A stretch of 8,467 nt of DNA from positions 1-8,467 of the forward strand of contig JAUVPN010000103.1 in assembly GCA_030598645.1 (NCBI GenBank), read 5' to 3'. Shown piece by piece: positions 1 through 6,221 of the stretch. The notes under the pieces were generated by a model, which saw nothing but the letters and a program-made list of their open reading frames with translations, did not search any database and was not told where the DNA came from. The DNA is from Hyphomicrobium sp. Lineage in GTDB: Bacteria; Pseudomonadota; Alphaproteobacteria; Rhizobiales; Hyphomicrobiaceae. The position numbers were made by a program, and so were the translations under genes. The stretch's first letter is position 1. Each line of letters starts with the position of its first letter.

Positions 1-522
1 ATCAATCTGGCGCCATTTGGCGTGCGGCAGTTCAATATGTTCGCGCAATATGAATTCCCGTTCCGGGTGCGGGCACGACAGAAGGCGCCATTCCTCACGG
101 CTTACAAGCAGTTCAGCCTGCGGGACTTCTGAGATGCAACCAATGTGGTCGAAATGGAGGTGGGATACGACGACTTTTCGGACATCGGAGGCATTGTACC
201 CCAGGGCGTCCAGCTTCTTGGTCAGGCCATCGTTTGGCCCGATGTGAAATCGAAATAGCCTGCGCAAAAAGAATCGACCTAAGGCGCTGGAAACGTATTT
301 TGGATCTGTTCCTATTGCCGGATCCATACCCGCGTCGAACAGCACAAGTCCGTCGTGATGCTCAAGGACGTAGACGGTGATCGGAACCTCAACCCAGCTA
401 ACTGACGTAAGAACCCACCACAACTGAGGCATTCTGCTTCCGTAGCGGTGCTCTTTGTGCTGCGCGCCCGAACCGGTTGAAATTACATGAACGGACCTGA
501 TATGAGGCTCGGATTCCATCAT
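1..522 (-). CDS. MBL-fold metallo-hydrolase, N-acyl-homoserine lactonase-like (3' end cut by window)
   Basis: The minus strand is open from the window edge through 174 codons from an ATG at 522. The product is the N-terminal part of a metallo-beta-lactamase-fold hydrolase. It has a leading beta strand (VHVISTG, about residues 11-17), a VLEHHDGLVLFDAG strand-turn around residues 52-65, and the zinc motif HLHFDHIG at residues 121-128 (H121, H123, D125, H126). This layout is typical of the AttM/AiiA-like lactonases that open the lactone ring of acyl-homoserine lactone signals. Other MBL hydrolases share the motif, so the substrate is an inference. The distal metal ligands lie beyond the window. 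The start is uncertain. ATG 522 and ATG 519 have no strong Shine-Dalgarno sequence. The same frame stays open upstream to a TTG at 600 and beyond, and reads like protein (for example IPYVGLEIK), so the true N-terminus may be about 26 residues longer. Confidence 0.82.
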   Translation of the reverse strand, partial: MMESEPHIRSVHVISTGSGAQHKEHRYGSRMPQLWWVLTSVSWVEVPITVYVLEHHDGLVLFDAGMDPAIGTDPKYVSSALGRFFLRRLFRFHIGPNDGLTKKLDALGYNASDVRKVVVSHLHFDHIGCISEVPQAELLVSREEWRLLSCPHPEREFILREHIELPHAKWRQID

Positions 523-817
523 TGCCTGGACGCTGTTACGCTTAATCTCAAGTCCGACGTAGGGAATCGCTTTCGCTTTATCAATCGCGTCCGCAACCAA
601 TGCAACGAAAACAGGTCTCCCAGCTGGTCGCAGGCCTGTAGCGCCAGCATCTAGCGACGAATGTCACAAAGCAATGGCCACCGGCTCTCAGAAGGTCCGC
701 TTTCGGGGGCAAAGCGGATACTTGAGAATATCGAAACAGGACAGGCCCGACGTGAGTATGGGCGCGAAAAACGGCTATCACCTGTCTTACGGCCAGTGGC
801 CGCTGGCTCGCTTCGCA
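523..817. other. Intergenic gap with palindromic repeat
   Basis: This spacer lies between the 5' end of the lactonase-like gene and the 3' end of the sulfatase, both on the minus strand. It may contain the true lactonase N-terminus (523-600). It holds one repeat hairpin at 696-718. A weak hairpin, GCCAG / CTGGC at 792-807, lies just past the sulfatase stop but has no T-run directly after it, so it is not called a terminator. The short frames crossing this stretch are explained by the repeat. Confidence 0.6.
696..718. repeat. Palindromic repeat, locus A
   Basis: TCCGCTTT (696-703) pairs perfectly with AAAGCGGA (711-718) around a 7-nt loop. It belongs to the same family as the hairpins near 3769, 6064, 6109, 8054 and 8099. 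This is a single copy without the outer ATG/CAT bases. Confidence 0.75.
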
Positions 818-2527
818 TTATTGCGTTGTTTTGTTGGGCTGCCCGGCCTTAAAGGCCTCAACCAAAGCCTCAGATTCCGGGCGCAGATTGACGATGCCGC
901 CATAGGGCACATCGCGGCCCGGCTCGCCGTCCGGATACTGTCGCTTCATGCCCATGTGCCGCTTCACCATCTGCACGAACTTTGCCCCGAAACCCACGCC
1001 GTACTGGATCGCGTCCTGCGGCCTGTCCTCGCGTGGGTTCTTGTAGAGATCAAAGATTGGCGCTGCGATCGGATTCGCGCCCGGAGGCGGCAGGTGCATC
1101 TTATACTGCTGCTTTACGACGGACTTTAGGGACGGGCCCTCATAGATAAAGACGTAGTCGCGACGGCCGTGCTTTTCGCCGAGCAGCATCATCGGCGTCT
1201 GGTCGACTCCGTCGATAAGGCGGTCTCGCGGAATAAATTTGTCGGCGTCAGCGATGCGCGCGAATGTGGTGAAAAGATCGGAGACGTGGATGATGTCTTG
1301 CACACGCGACCCAGACTCAAGCACGCCTGGCCAGCGAATATAGGCGTTGACTCGCACACCGCCTTCCAGATGCTGGTTCTTGCCGCCGCGATAGATCCGG
1401 TCCGACTGGCCGCTGCGGTCGACGTATTGCATGAACGGACCATTGTCGCCCATCACCATCACGATGGTATTGTCTGCTATGCCGAGCTGGTCGATCTCAT
1501 TCAGGATCTCACCGATCCAGCCATCGACTTTCACAAGAGATTCCGCGATTGGGCCGCCATTCAGTGTCTTGGCTTGCTCGATATCGCTGCGGGTGAAGCT
1601 GAGCGGGAATTGCGGCCAGTATTGCAGGAAGAAGGGCTTCTCGCCCTTTGCGAGGCGTTTGAGCTGTTTCAAGACGCCATTCTTGTAGCGTTCCTCCATC
1701 CGATTGTAGTGGTCCTGGGTCCAGATTTCTCCGGCCTCGAAGTTCACCTCACGTGCAGGCTCGCCTTTCTTGCCGACAATGCCGAAGACCATCGCGGACG
1801 GGTTGGTGCGAAATGTCTTGTCGAGTTCAAACGTGTCCGCTCGCAGGTTCCGCAAGCTGCCAGTTGAGAGTCCCTCCAACTCGGCCGTCGCGTTCATGAT
1901 CGCCATCTGGCCTTGCTGATGGACAGGTTGCTCGGCGTAGTCGAAACCCTGGTTGTGGGCAAAGGACTCCTCTATGTCGCCGAGATGCCACTTGCCCATA
2001 TGGACGGTCTCATAACCGGCCCCGCTCAGAACCTCGGCGAGCGTGACCTCCCTGGCTGCGAGCCCTTCGCCCTCGACAATAGACTTGGCTTCGTTAAAGC
2101 CCGACCGAGCTGCGTATCGTCCGGTCATCATAGCGACGCGAGTCGGTGTGCAGGAGGGCTCGGTATACATGCGCATAAAGGAAAGCCCTTCATCGGCCAG
2201 CTTCGAAATCCGCGGCGTGCTGTAGCCGCGGATGACATCGAGATTAGGCATCCCAATTTCGCCAAAGCCGAGATCGTCGAGCAAGATGTAGACAATGTTG
2301 GGCGGCTTGCCGCCGTTCTTTTCACGAATTTCGGCGAGTTTGGCGTCGATCTCGACGTCTTCCTTGGCCCACCGTTTGCCGTGCTGGGCCTCGATAATGT
2401 AGTGCTCGGCATCGTGGATTATGGGTTCTTCCGCAACCGCCGAAGCGGTGGTTCCAAGCACCAGCGTGAACGCCACGCCAAAGATTGACGCTAAGTACAA
2501 AGATGTTCGAGATCGACCGGCTAACAT
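818..2527 (-). CDS. Exported type I sulfatase (arylsulfatase family)
   Basis: This enzyme is predicted to hydrolyse sulfate esters in the periplasm; the natural substrate cannot be read from sequence. The start chosen is ATG 2527, preceded by GAGGAAGA at good spacing, giving 569 residues. A GTG-free alternative frame start exists at TTG 2545 and ATG 2542, adding six residues. The N-terminus is a signal peptide (Arg-rich start, hydrophobic core, ASAVA|EE cleavage). Counting from 2527, the features are PNIVYILLDDLG with the metal-binding Asp pair at about 84-85, the sulfatase signature SCTPTR with the catalytic Cys at about 126 (converted to formylglycine in this family), GYETVHMGKWHLGD at about 171-184, MGDNGP at about 359-364 (metal-binding Asp/Asn) and GGVRV at about 389-393. 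All key residues are present and the length is normal. No formylglycine-generating enzyme is in the window. Long plus-strand frames across the gene are antisense shadows. Confidence 0.93.
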   Translation of the reverse strand: MLAGRSRTSLYLASIFGVAFTLVLGTTASAVAEEPIIHDAEHYIIEAQHGKRWAKEDVEIDAKLAEIREKNGGKPPNIVYILLDDLGFGEIGMPNLDVIRGYSTPRISKLADEGLSFMRMYTEPSCTPTRVAMMTGRYAARSGFNEAKSIVEGEGLAAREVTLAEVLSGAGYETVHMGKWHLGDIEESFAHNQGFDYAEQPVHQQGQMAIMNATAELEGLSTGSLRNLRADTFELDKTFRTNPSAMVFGIVGKKGEPAREVNFEAGEIWTQDHYNRMEERYKNGVLKQLKRLAKGEKPFFLQYWPQFPLSFTRSDIEQAKTLNGGPIAESLVKVDGWIGEILNEIDQLGIADNTIVMVMGDNGPFMQYVDRSGQSDRIYRGGKNQHLEGGVRVNAYIRWPGVLESGSRVQDIIHVSDLFTTFARIADADKFIPRDRLIDGVDQTPMMLLGEKHGRRDYVFIYEGPSLKSVVKQQYKMHLPPPGANPIAAPIFDLYKNPREDRPQDAIQYGVGFGAKFVQMVKRHMGMKRQYPDGEPGRDVPYGGIVNLRPESEALVEAFKAGQPNKTTQ

Positions 2528-2574
2528 TTCTTCCTCGCTCATCAATGATTGGAATTACATGACTTCTCTGTTGC

Positions 2575-2593
2575 CCGTGACTAACTATCACGG
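2575..2593. promoter_or_regulatory. Operator-like inverted repeat
   Basis: CCGTGA (2575-2580) and TCACGG (2588-2593) form a perfect 6-bp dyad around CTAACTA. It sits 48-66 bp before the sulfatase start and about 165-180 bp before the phosphatase start. Its position in a divergent promoter region and its 6-7-6 form suit a dimeric repressor or activator site. No regulator gene is adjacent, so the binding protein is unknown. Confidence 0.35.
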
Positions 2594-2745
2594 CATGAAC
2601 GCGCGCAATATTAAGCTTTAGTCAGCTGAGTACTCCGCTTGTACCATCGATACCAAAGTCGGCTTTGTTGGTTGGATTGGTGAACGCCCAAATAGAATAT
2701 TGACCTGCCTTCTGGCGGAACCGACGTCACGCAAGGGCGACTTCC

Positions 2746-2750
2746 GGGAG
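2746..2750 (+). promoter_or_regulatory. Shine-Dalgarno that decides the phosphatase start
   Basis: GGGAG lies six nucleotides before TTG 2757. Together with the signal peptide that begins right after this codon, it favours 2757 over the upstream TTG at 2700, whose extra 19 residues would precede the signal peptide. Confidence 0.6.
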
Positions 2751-2756
2751 AAAATA

Positions 2757-3659
2757 TTGAAGCAAATTCTGAGAATGGCGACGGCCGCCCTTTCCATCGC
2801 GGCGATGCTTTGCCCTGCCTCGGCCCATGCGGATGAGCGCATTATCGGTCTTAAAGGTCAGCCCAACTTCCGTGATATTGGTGGATATGAGACGAGTGAT
2901 GGCCGCAAGATCAAGTCAGGCCTTGTGTATCGTTCCGGTGAGCTGCCGACACTGACGGACGAAGACGTCGAAACGCTGCGTGAACTGGGAATCAAGACGG
3001 TCGTCAATTTTCTCACATGGGGGGAAATTGCGTGGCGCGGGAAAGACCGCCTTCCCGACGGCGTCCGCGAGATCAATATTCCGATAACTGGAGAAGTCGC
3101 GGGCATCCCGGACGCCGCCAACAAGCTCGTCGAAGCCCGCAAATCCGGCGATTTCCGGAAGTTTCCGCCCGCATTCAATCCGCAGGTCCATGAGGAACTG
3201 GTGAGCGGTATCGCCGACCAGCAATACAGCGAATTGTTCGAGATCCTTGCCGACAAATCCAACTACCCGCTCGTCTATCATTGTTCTCACGGCATTCACC
3301 GGACCGGAACAGCGACAGCACTCTTGCTGAGTGCGCTTGGCGTCCCGTGGGAAACGGTGCGCGAGGATTACCTCTTATCGAACGTTGCACGGCAATTGGA
3401 AATCAGCCACCGCATCGATCAACTTGAAGGGCAAGCGACCAAGATTCCGATGTCCGATGACGAACGCAAGGCCAACTCCGAAGCCATTCGCGCCTTTTAT
3501 GTATTGCGGCCGGAATACATTGATGAATCTCTCAAGACGGCGGTACAAAAATACGGGTCACTGGATCGGTACCTCAAAGAGTGGGTTGGTCTGAAAGATC
3601 AGCAGATCAGCAACATCCGTGATTTGTTAACGACCTCACAAAGCAACCAGAAGAACTAG
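2757..3659 (+). CDS. Exported protein-tyrosine/dual-specificity phosphatase
   Basis: This is a CX5R cysteine phosphatase predicted to act in the periplasm or outside the cell. The start chosen is TTG 2757, with GGGAG six nucleotides upstream. It yields a clean signal peptide (MKQILRMATAALS..., cleavage after AHA, before DE) and 300 residues. The frame runs up to another TTG at 2700, and ATG 2775 is also possible. After the signal comes NFRDIGGY with a following DGR and SGLVYRSGEL, then LTDEDVETLRELGIKTVVNF. This is the N-terminal pattern of the bacterial Tyr phosphatase family (PF13350-like). The P-loop is HCSHGIHRTGT, with Cys at about 176 and Arg at about 182. The CxxGxHRTG form differs from the GKDRTG common in that family and resembles the Siw14-type atypical phosphatases, so the substrate could be phosphotyrosine, phosphoserine/threonine or an inositol phosphate. 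It is divergent from the sulfatase. Confidence 0.88.
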   Translation: MKQILRMATAALSIAAMLCPASAHADERIIGLKGQPNFRDIGGYETSDGRKIKSGLVYRSGELPTLTDEDVETLRELGIKTVVNFLTWGEIAWRGKDRLPDGVREINIPITGEVAGIPDAANKLVEARKSGDFRKFPPAFNPQVHEELVSGIADQQYSELFEILADKSNYPLVYHCSHGIHRTGTATALLLSALGVPWETVREDYLLSNVARQLEISHRIDQLEGQATKIPMSDDERKANSEAIRAFYVLRPEYIDESLKTAVQKYGSLDRYLKEWVGLKDQQISNIRDLLTTSQSNQKN

Positions 3660-3672
3660 GGGGCGCAGCCCC
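3660..3672 (+). terminator. Possible weak terminator hairpin after the phosphatase
   Basis: GGGGC (3660-3664) pairs with GCCCC (3668-3672) around GCA, directly after the TAG stop. No T-run follows, so it may only be a 3' protective hairpin. Confidence 0.25.
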
Positions 3673-3948
3673 ATGCGGATTCGGGCGACCTGCGACGGCG
3701 ACATCAGCAACATGGCTGCTTCCCTTAACGAGTATGATTTCGAGCCAGGTCGTTGCCAGACGGACAATGTCCGCTTTGCGCCACGAGCAGACACCTCTGG
3801 CGCACACTTATTATAGTGTGGTGGTCGCGCACTCCGATGACGTCGATCTGATCCTCTCTAGTGCGCCACATCAGTTCCCGAGTTAGAATTGGGTGGCACC
3901 TGAAGTTTTAGGCCTAGAGGGCCGTCAAATCGAGGAGGGAGTGGGACT
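3673..3948. other. Intergenic gap with degenerate repeat and nested inverted repeats
   Basis: No convincing gene is seen here. A 34-codon plus-strand frame starting at 3714 and a minus-strand frame ending in the phosphatase gene both run through the repeat and are not supported. The stretch holds repeat locus B (3769-3793), a dyad CACACT / AGTGTG (3803-3820), and a longer dyad TGGCGCAC (3798-3805) / GTGCGCCA (3861-3868) that encloses it. The leader of the small membrane protein lies at its right end. Confidence 0.5.
3769..3793. repeat. Palindromic repeat, locus B (degenerate)
   Basis: TGTCCGCTTT (3769-3778) is followed by GCAGACA (3787-3793), the same half-elements as in the other loci. The inner part of the second arm is eroded (ACGA instead of AAA). 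Confidence 0.6.
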
Positions 3949-4200
3949 ATGCTGACGCTGTTATTGCTATGCGCGACTGTGTTTGCCTTAGGCATTGCAG
4001 GTGGCTGGTTGCACTGGCATTGGCTGTACTTGTTTTCGGTACTTGCCGTGGCCGCGCCATTGGCGGGCCTGATACTCACAAATATGCGCTTGGATTTTGG
4101 AGGAAACGTAGTTGCGTTGCTTGCAGTGCTCGTAAGCACGCTAGTCGCATTTTGGTTAGGGCGACAACTGGCGCGGGGGCATGGCCCAGCGGACACCTAG
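3949..4200 (+). CDS. Small integral membrane protein, hypothetical
   Basis: This 83-residue protein is almost wholly hydrophobic. It has about three membrane segments, near residues 1-20, 25-45 and 52-72, and a short polar tail with charged residues (GRQLARGHGP). A strong Shine-Dalgarno stretch (GAGGAGGGAG) precedes the ATG. It matches no family I can name, and no catalytic motif is visible. An antisense frame of 112 codons covers the same DNA, but the purine-rich ribosome site and clean membrane pattern favour the plus strand. It has no close partner gene; a terminator follows only at 4414. Confidence 0.6.
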   Translation: MLTLLLLCATVFALGIAGGWLHWHWLYLFSVLAVAAPLAGLILTNMRLDFGGNVVALLAVLVSTLVAFWLGRQLARGHGPADT

Positions 4201-4413
4201 CTGTGGTCGAGGATCGACGCACCTAATTCGCTCGCTTTCGGCGGTGGGGCGAGACTTGCACGGCGTCTTGTAGCGTAATGACAAGAGTTATCTGCCGAAG
4301 GTAAGTCCATAAGTTCATTGCATCAGGCAGAGTCGGTTGTCTAAGTCTTGGAGACCCCTACTCTCGACCCACCCTCACAGAGCACTCCTTCCCCCAGCCA
4401 TAGTAGCTTTCGT
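4201..4413 (+). ncRNA. Candidate small RNA or long 3' UTR (unverified)
   Basis: No gene is seen in the plus strand between the small membrane protein and the terminator. The stretch has a dyad TCTTGT / ACAAGA (4266-4286) and a dyad TCTGCC / GGCAGA (4291-4331). These are followed by a C/T-rich unpaired-looking run (CTCCTTCCCCCAG at about 4385-4397) just before the terminator. This could be a long 3' UTR of the membrane protein or an independent small RNA. No confident promoter was found. Confidence 0.3.
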
Positions 4414-4450
4414 AAGACGCTGGTCTGCGCTGACCGGCGTCTTTCTTTTT
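4414..4450 (+). terminator. Rho-independent terminator
   Basis: AAGACGCTGGTC (4414-4425) pairs with GACCGGCGTCTT (4432-4443): 12 pairs with one G-T wobble and a 6-nt loop, then TCTTTTT. It acts on plus-strand transcripts. On the minus strand no T-run follows, so it is not an efficient terminator for the convergent lipase gene. Confidence 0.85.
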
Positions 4451-4535
4451 CGATTTGAGGCCGACGTCATATACCGATCGTGTCAACTGTTGGCAGTTAG
4501 CAGGCATTGGTCCAGCGGACATTGCTGGCCCGCAC

Positions 4536-5657
4536 TTATTGTAATCTGGGCAATCCCGCCACTTTGGACAGGCGATCCAAAGATCCGTTGACCGAATGCG
4601 CTTCGATGGCTTTGTGCAGTCGGTTGAATTTTCCCTCAGGAATTACCGACCGGTAAAACCTTTCTACTCTGGTGAGCCAGCCCTCTGTGCTGGGATCTTC
4701 CTTTATCCAATAGATCCTACCTGTCGGCAGTAGCATGGCGCGCTTGTACAGCCCATAGGCGAAATCCTTAGGATCAATATAGCTTTCTATAACTGCTCCG
4801 GTGTATCTAGCGGCGCCTGTAATGTCTTGAGCACTGATGGGGTTCAGTACAACCGCCGGTAAATGCAATTTGGCGGCGGCATAAGCACAGACGCCGCCAC
4901 CAAGACTGTGACCAGTGCACATATAGGAAAAACCTGGGTATGTTGGGCGATGCCGGCGAAGAACGCTGCGAATGTAACGAAGCCCGACCTGGAATTGCGC
5001 AGGTTGTAGCCTCACCAATGCGGCAACATCGTTCTTTATGTCAGTCCAGCTAGTGACTTTTGTACCAGCGATCGCGATGACGATACGCTTCGAGCGTAGA
5101 TTTATATAGACCGCGGCAGAGAAACCTGACTTGCGTGCCTGCGACACAAGTCCATCGCCTTTTTCATCACTATGTACTGGCGACGCTACGCTCAGGCTAT
5201 CTGTCTCGACTAACTGCCAGTGGTAGACCGGCTCATTGTTGACCTGACTGCGTATCATCGCGTGCGTTTGGGCTAACAAACTGCTTTTGGGAGAGCTTGG
5301 GTGTTCGAAGATGCGGCGGAGACGATCTGATCCAAATACGTAGTTGCCCGGTCGAGTTCTTTCCTCGTAGACACGTGAGGCTAGTTCAAGCAACTGCATA
5401 TCTTCGATGATCTTGCCCTTCTCTGGTAAAGCTCCTTCAATCGTTGAAGGTTCGGACAAAGTGATCAGGCCGTGATCACGTGTCTGGCGTGCAAGCTCTT
5501 GGAATGTAGCCTGCCCGGTAGACTGCGCGTCTCTCGATTGCCCATAGGAAGGCCCGGCCACAGAAGCAGTTGTTGTCAGAGCAAGCGAGAACTTAAGCAG
5601 AAAAACAATATGTGTCGGCCACCAAGCACACCGGCTGCCCGCGATGTTCCGAAACAT
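4536..5657 (-). CDS. Exported class-3 lipase / alpha-beta hydrolase
   Basis: This is a predicted serine ester hydrolase (Lipase_3-like) that is exported. The start chosen is ATG 5657, because AGGGGGA lies just upstream; a GTG at 5693 would add 12 residues. The product is 373 residues. The N-terminus has a basic start (MFRNIAGSR) and a hydrophobic stretch ending near SVAGPSYGQS, consistent with a signal peptide. About 130 residues of unassigned sequence follow. The hydrolase core has VIAIAGTK (about 193-200, the oxyanion-hole strand), then the nucleophile elbow GHSLGGG with Ser at about 251. Then comes SYIDP with a candidate acid Asp at about 295, and a candidate catalytic His in EAHSVNG at about 354. 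The order Ser-Asp-His fits the fold. The substrate is unknown. The gene is convergent with the small membrane protein and its terminator. Confidence 0.85.
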   Translation of the reverse strand: MFRNIAGSRCAWWPTHIVFLLKFSLALTTTASVAGPSYGQSRDAQSTGQATFQELARQTRDHGLITLSEPSTIEGALPEKGKIIEDMQLLELASRVYEERTRPGNYVFGSDRLRRIFEHPSSPKSSLLAQTHAMIRSQVNNEPVYHWQLVETDSLSVASPVHSDEKGDGLVSQARKSGFSAAVYINLRSKRIVIAIAGTKVTSWTDIKNDVAALVRLQPAQFQVGLRYIRSVLRRHRPTYPGFSYMCTGHSLGGGVCAYAAAKLHLPAVVLNPISAQDITGAARYTGAVIESYIDPKDFAYGLYKRAMLLPTGRIYWIKEDPSTEGWLTRVERFYRSVIPEGKFNRLHKAIEAHSVNGSLDRLSKVAGLPRLQ

Positions 5658-5799
5658 CTGGTTCCCCCTACCCAGATGCCCATGCTGGGGCACTAGGAGA
5701 ATTGGCCTACTCCCCAGAAGGCCGCTTGGATCGCTGCTTGCAGAAGTGCAGAAAGGTACCAGCGGGGTCGGGCATACTTCTATCTCGAGCCGCCGCCCC
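5658..5799. other. Upstream region of the lipase gene
   Basis: This short spacer lies between the possible 52-codon gene and the lipase start. It contains the lipase ribosome site (AGGGGGA). No repeat and no recognisable promoter were seen. Confidence 0.4.
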
Positions 5800-5958
5800 T
5801 CAATTTACGTAATTGTCGGATAGCAGCCCATGCCTGATTAACTCCGCACGTGTCATGACGCGGTCTTTCGGCAAATTCTCAACTGCCTCCATGCGCCTCG
5901 CCACTGGCTGATGAGCAAAACTCAAGAGCACAGCAATGAATGGTGTTGTCGGCCCCAT
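5800..5958 (-). CDS. Possible small protein, 52 residues, unidentified
   Basis: A minus-strand frame runs from ATG 5958 to TGA 5800. The purine-rich GGGGGACGGGAA just before the ATG could serve as ribosome site. The product begins with a short hydrophobic stretch (TPFIAVLLSFA) and ends with a charged, protein-like part (MEAVENLPKDRV, RAELIRHGLLSDNYVN). Third-position GC is about 58 percent, which is neutral evidence. It lies 142 bp upstream of the lipase on the same strand. It could be a real small gene or the remnant of a longer one; I do not recognise it. Confidence 0.35.
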   Translation of the reverse strand: MGPTTPFIAVLLSFAHQPVARRMEAVENLPKDRVMTRAELIRHGLLSDNYVN

Positions 5959-6063
5959 TTCCCGTCCCCCGTCTGTGCACGCAGTTGAATTTCTTCCTAT
6001 TAGAATCTAAGCGCTAGAAGTAGTGGCACAAACGCACTGTCCCCTACCTTCTTTGGCTACCTA

Positions 6064-6137
6064 ATGTCCGCTTTTGGCACTTAGCGGACATGGACTCTGC
6101 CTCTGACAATGTCTGCTTTCGGAGGTAAAGCGGACAT
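6064..6137. repeat. Palindromic repeat, locus C (two tandem units, 45-bp period)
   Basis: Unit 1 is ATGTCCGCT (6064-6072) with AGCGGACAT (6083-6091), a perfect 9-bp stem. Unit 2 is ATGTCTGCTTT (6109-6119) with AAAGCGGACAT (6127-6137), 11 pairs with one wobble. The units begin exactly 45 bp apart, with a 17-bp spacer between them. Confidence 0.85.
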
Positions 6138-6163
6138 CTGAGACGCCTAACCCAAAAATTTGC

Positions 6164-6214
6164 GTCCTTTCTGTAGCCCGCGCGTCAAACAGGGCAGACC
6201 GCAAACGAAAGGAC
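6164..6214 (+). promoter_or_regulatory. Leader hairpin covering the ribosome binding site of the ArsI/CadI-like gene
   Basis: GTCCTTTC (6164-6171) is the exact complement of GAAAGGAC (6207-6214), which contains the Shine-Dalgarno AAAGGA eight nucleotides before ATG 6222. Inside the loop, GCCC (6176-6179) can pair with GGGC (6192-6195). Folding would hide the ribosome site, suggesting translational control. This is structural inference only. Confidence 0.35.
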
Positions 6215-6221
6215 TGAAATC

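Larger units (their letters stand above)
2528..2756. other. Divergent intergenic region between sulfatase and phosphatase
   Basis: This 229-bp spacer must carry promoters for the two divergent genes. It contains a perfect inverted repeat at 2575-2593, listed separately. No convincing sigma-70 type -35/-10 pair stands out. A weak candidate reading toward the phosphatase is TTGGAT, 17 nt, GAATAT near 2672-2700. Confidence 0.5.
5959..6221. other. Intergenic region upstream of the ArsI/CadI-like gene
   Basis: Nothing recognisable is seen in 5980-6060. Two tandem repeat hairpins occupy 6064-6137. The leader immediately before the metalloprotein gene (6164-6214) can fold over its ribosome site. 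No clear promoter or ArsR-type operator was found. Confidence 0.5.

Noticed and set aside
581..781. Minus-strand open frame of 66 codons with a PPKAD peptide
   Set aside because: It is produced by the palindromic repeat and overlaps the probable 5' end of the lactonase-like gene in another frame.
1169..1867. Plus-strand open frame of 232 codons (and others at 674-1129 and 1913-2488)
   Set aside because: These lie antisense to the sulfatase, whose catalytic and metal-binding motifs fix the coding strand. High GC leaves antisense frames open.
3858..4196. Minus-strand open frame of 112 codons opposite the small membrane protein
   Set aside because: Its composition is low in protein-like signal, and the plus strand has a strong Shine-Dalgarno and a clear membrane protein pattern.
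4337..4591. Plus-strand open frame of 84 codons
   Set aside because: It crosses the Rho-independent terminator and the 3' end of the lipase gene, with no ribosome site.
6064..6137. Palindromic units separated by equal spacers, resembling a short CRISPR array (also 8054-8170)
   Set aside because: Only two or three degenerate units occur, spacers are about 17 bp, orientation varies between loci, and no cas gene is present. An interspersed palindromic repeat explains them better.
6140..6221. Search for a GGAAC/GTC-type ECF promoter or ArsR-type operator upstream of the metalloprotein gene
   Set aside because: No convincing match was seen, so autoregulation by the sigma factor or by ArsR is not claimed.
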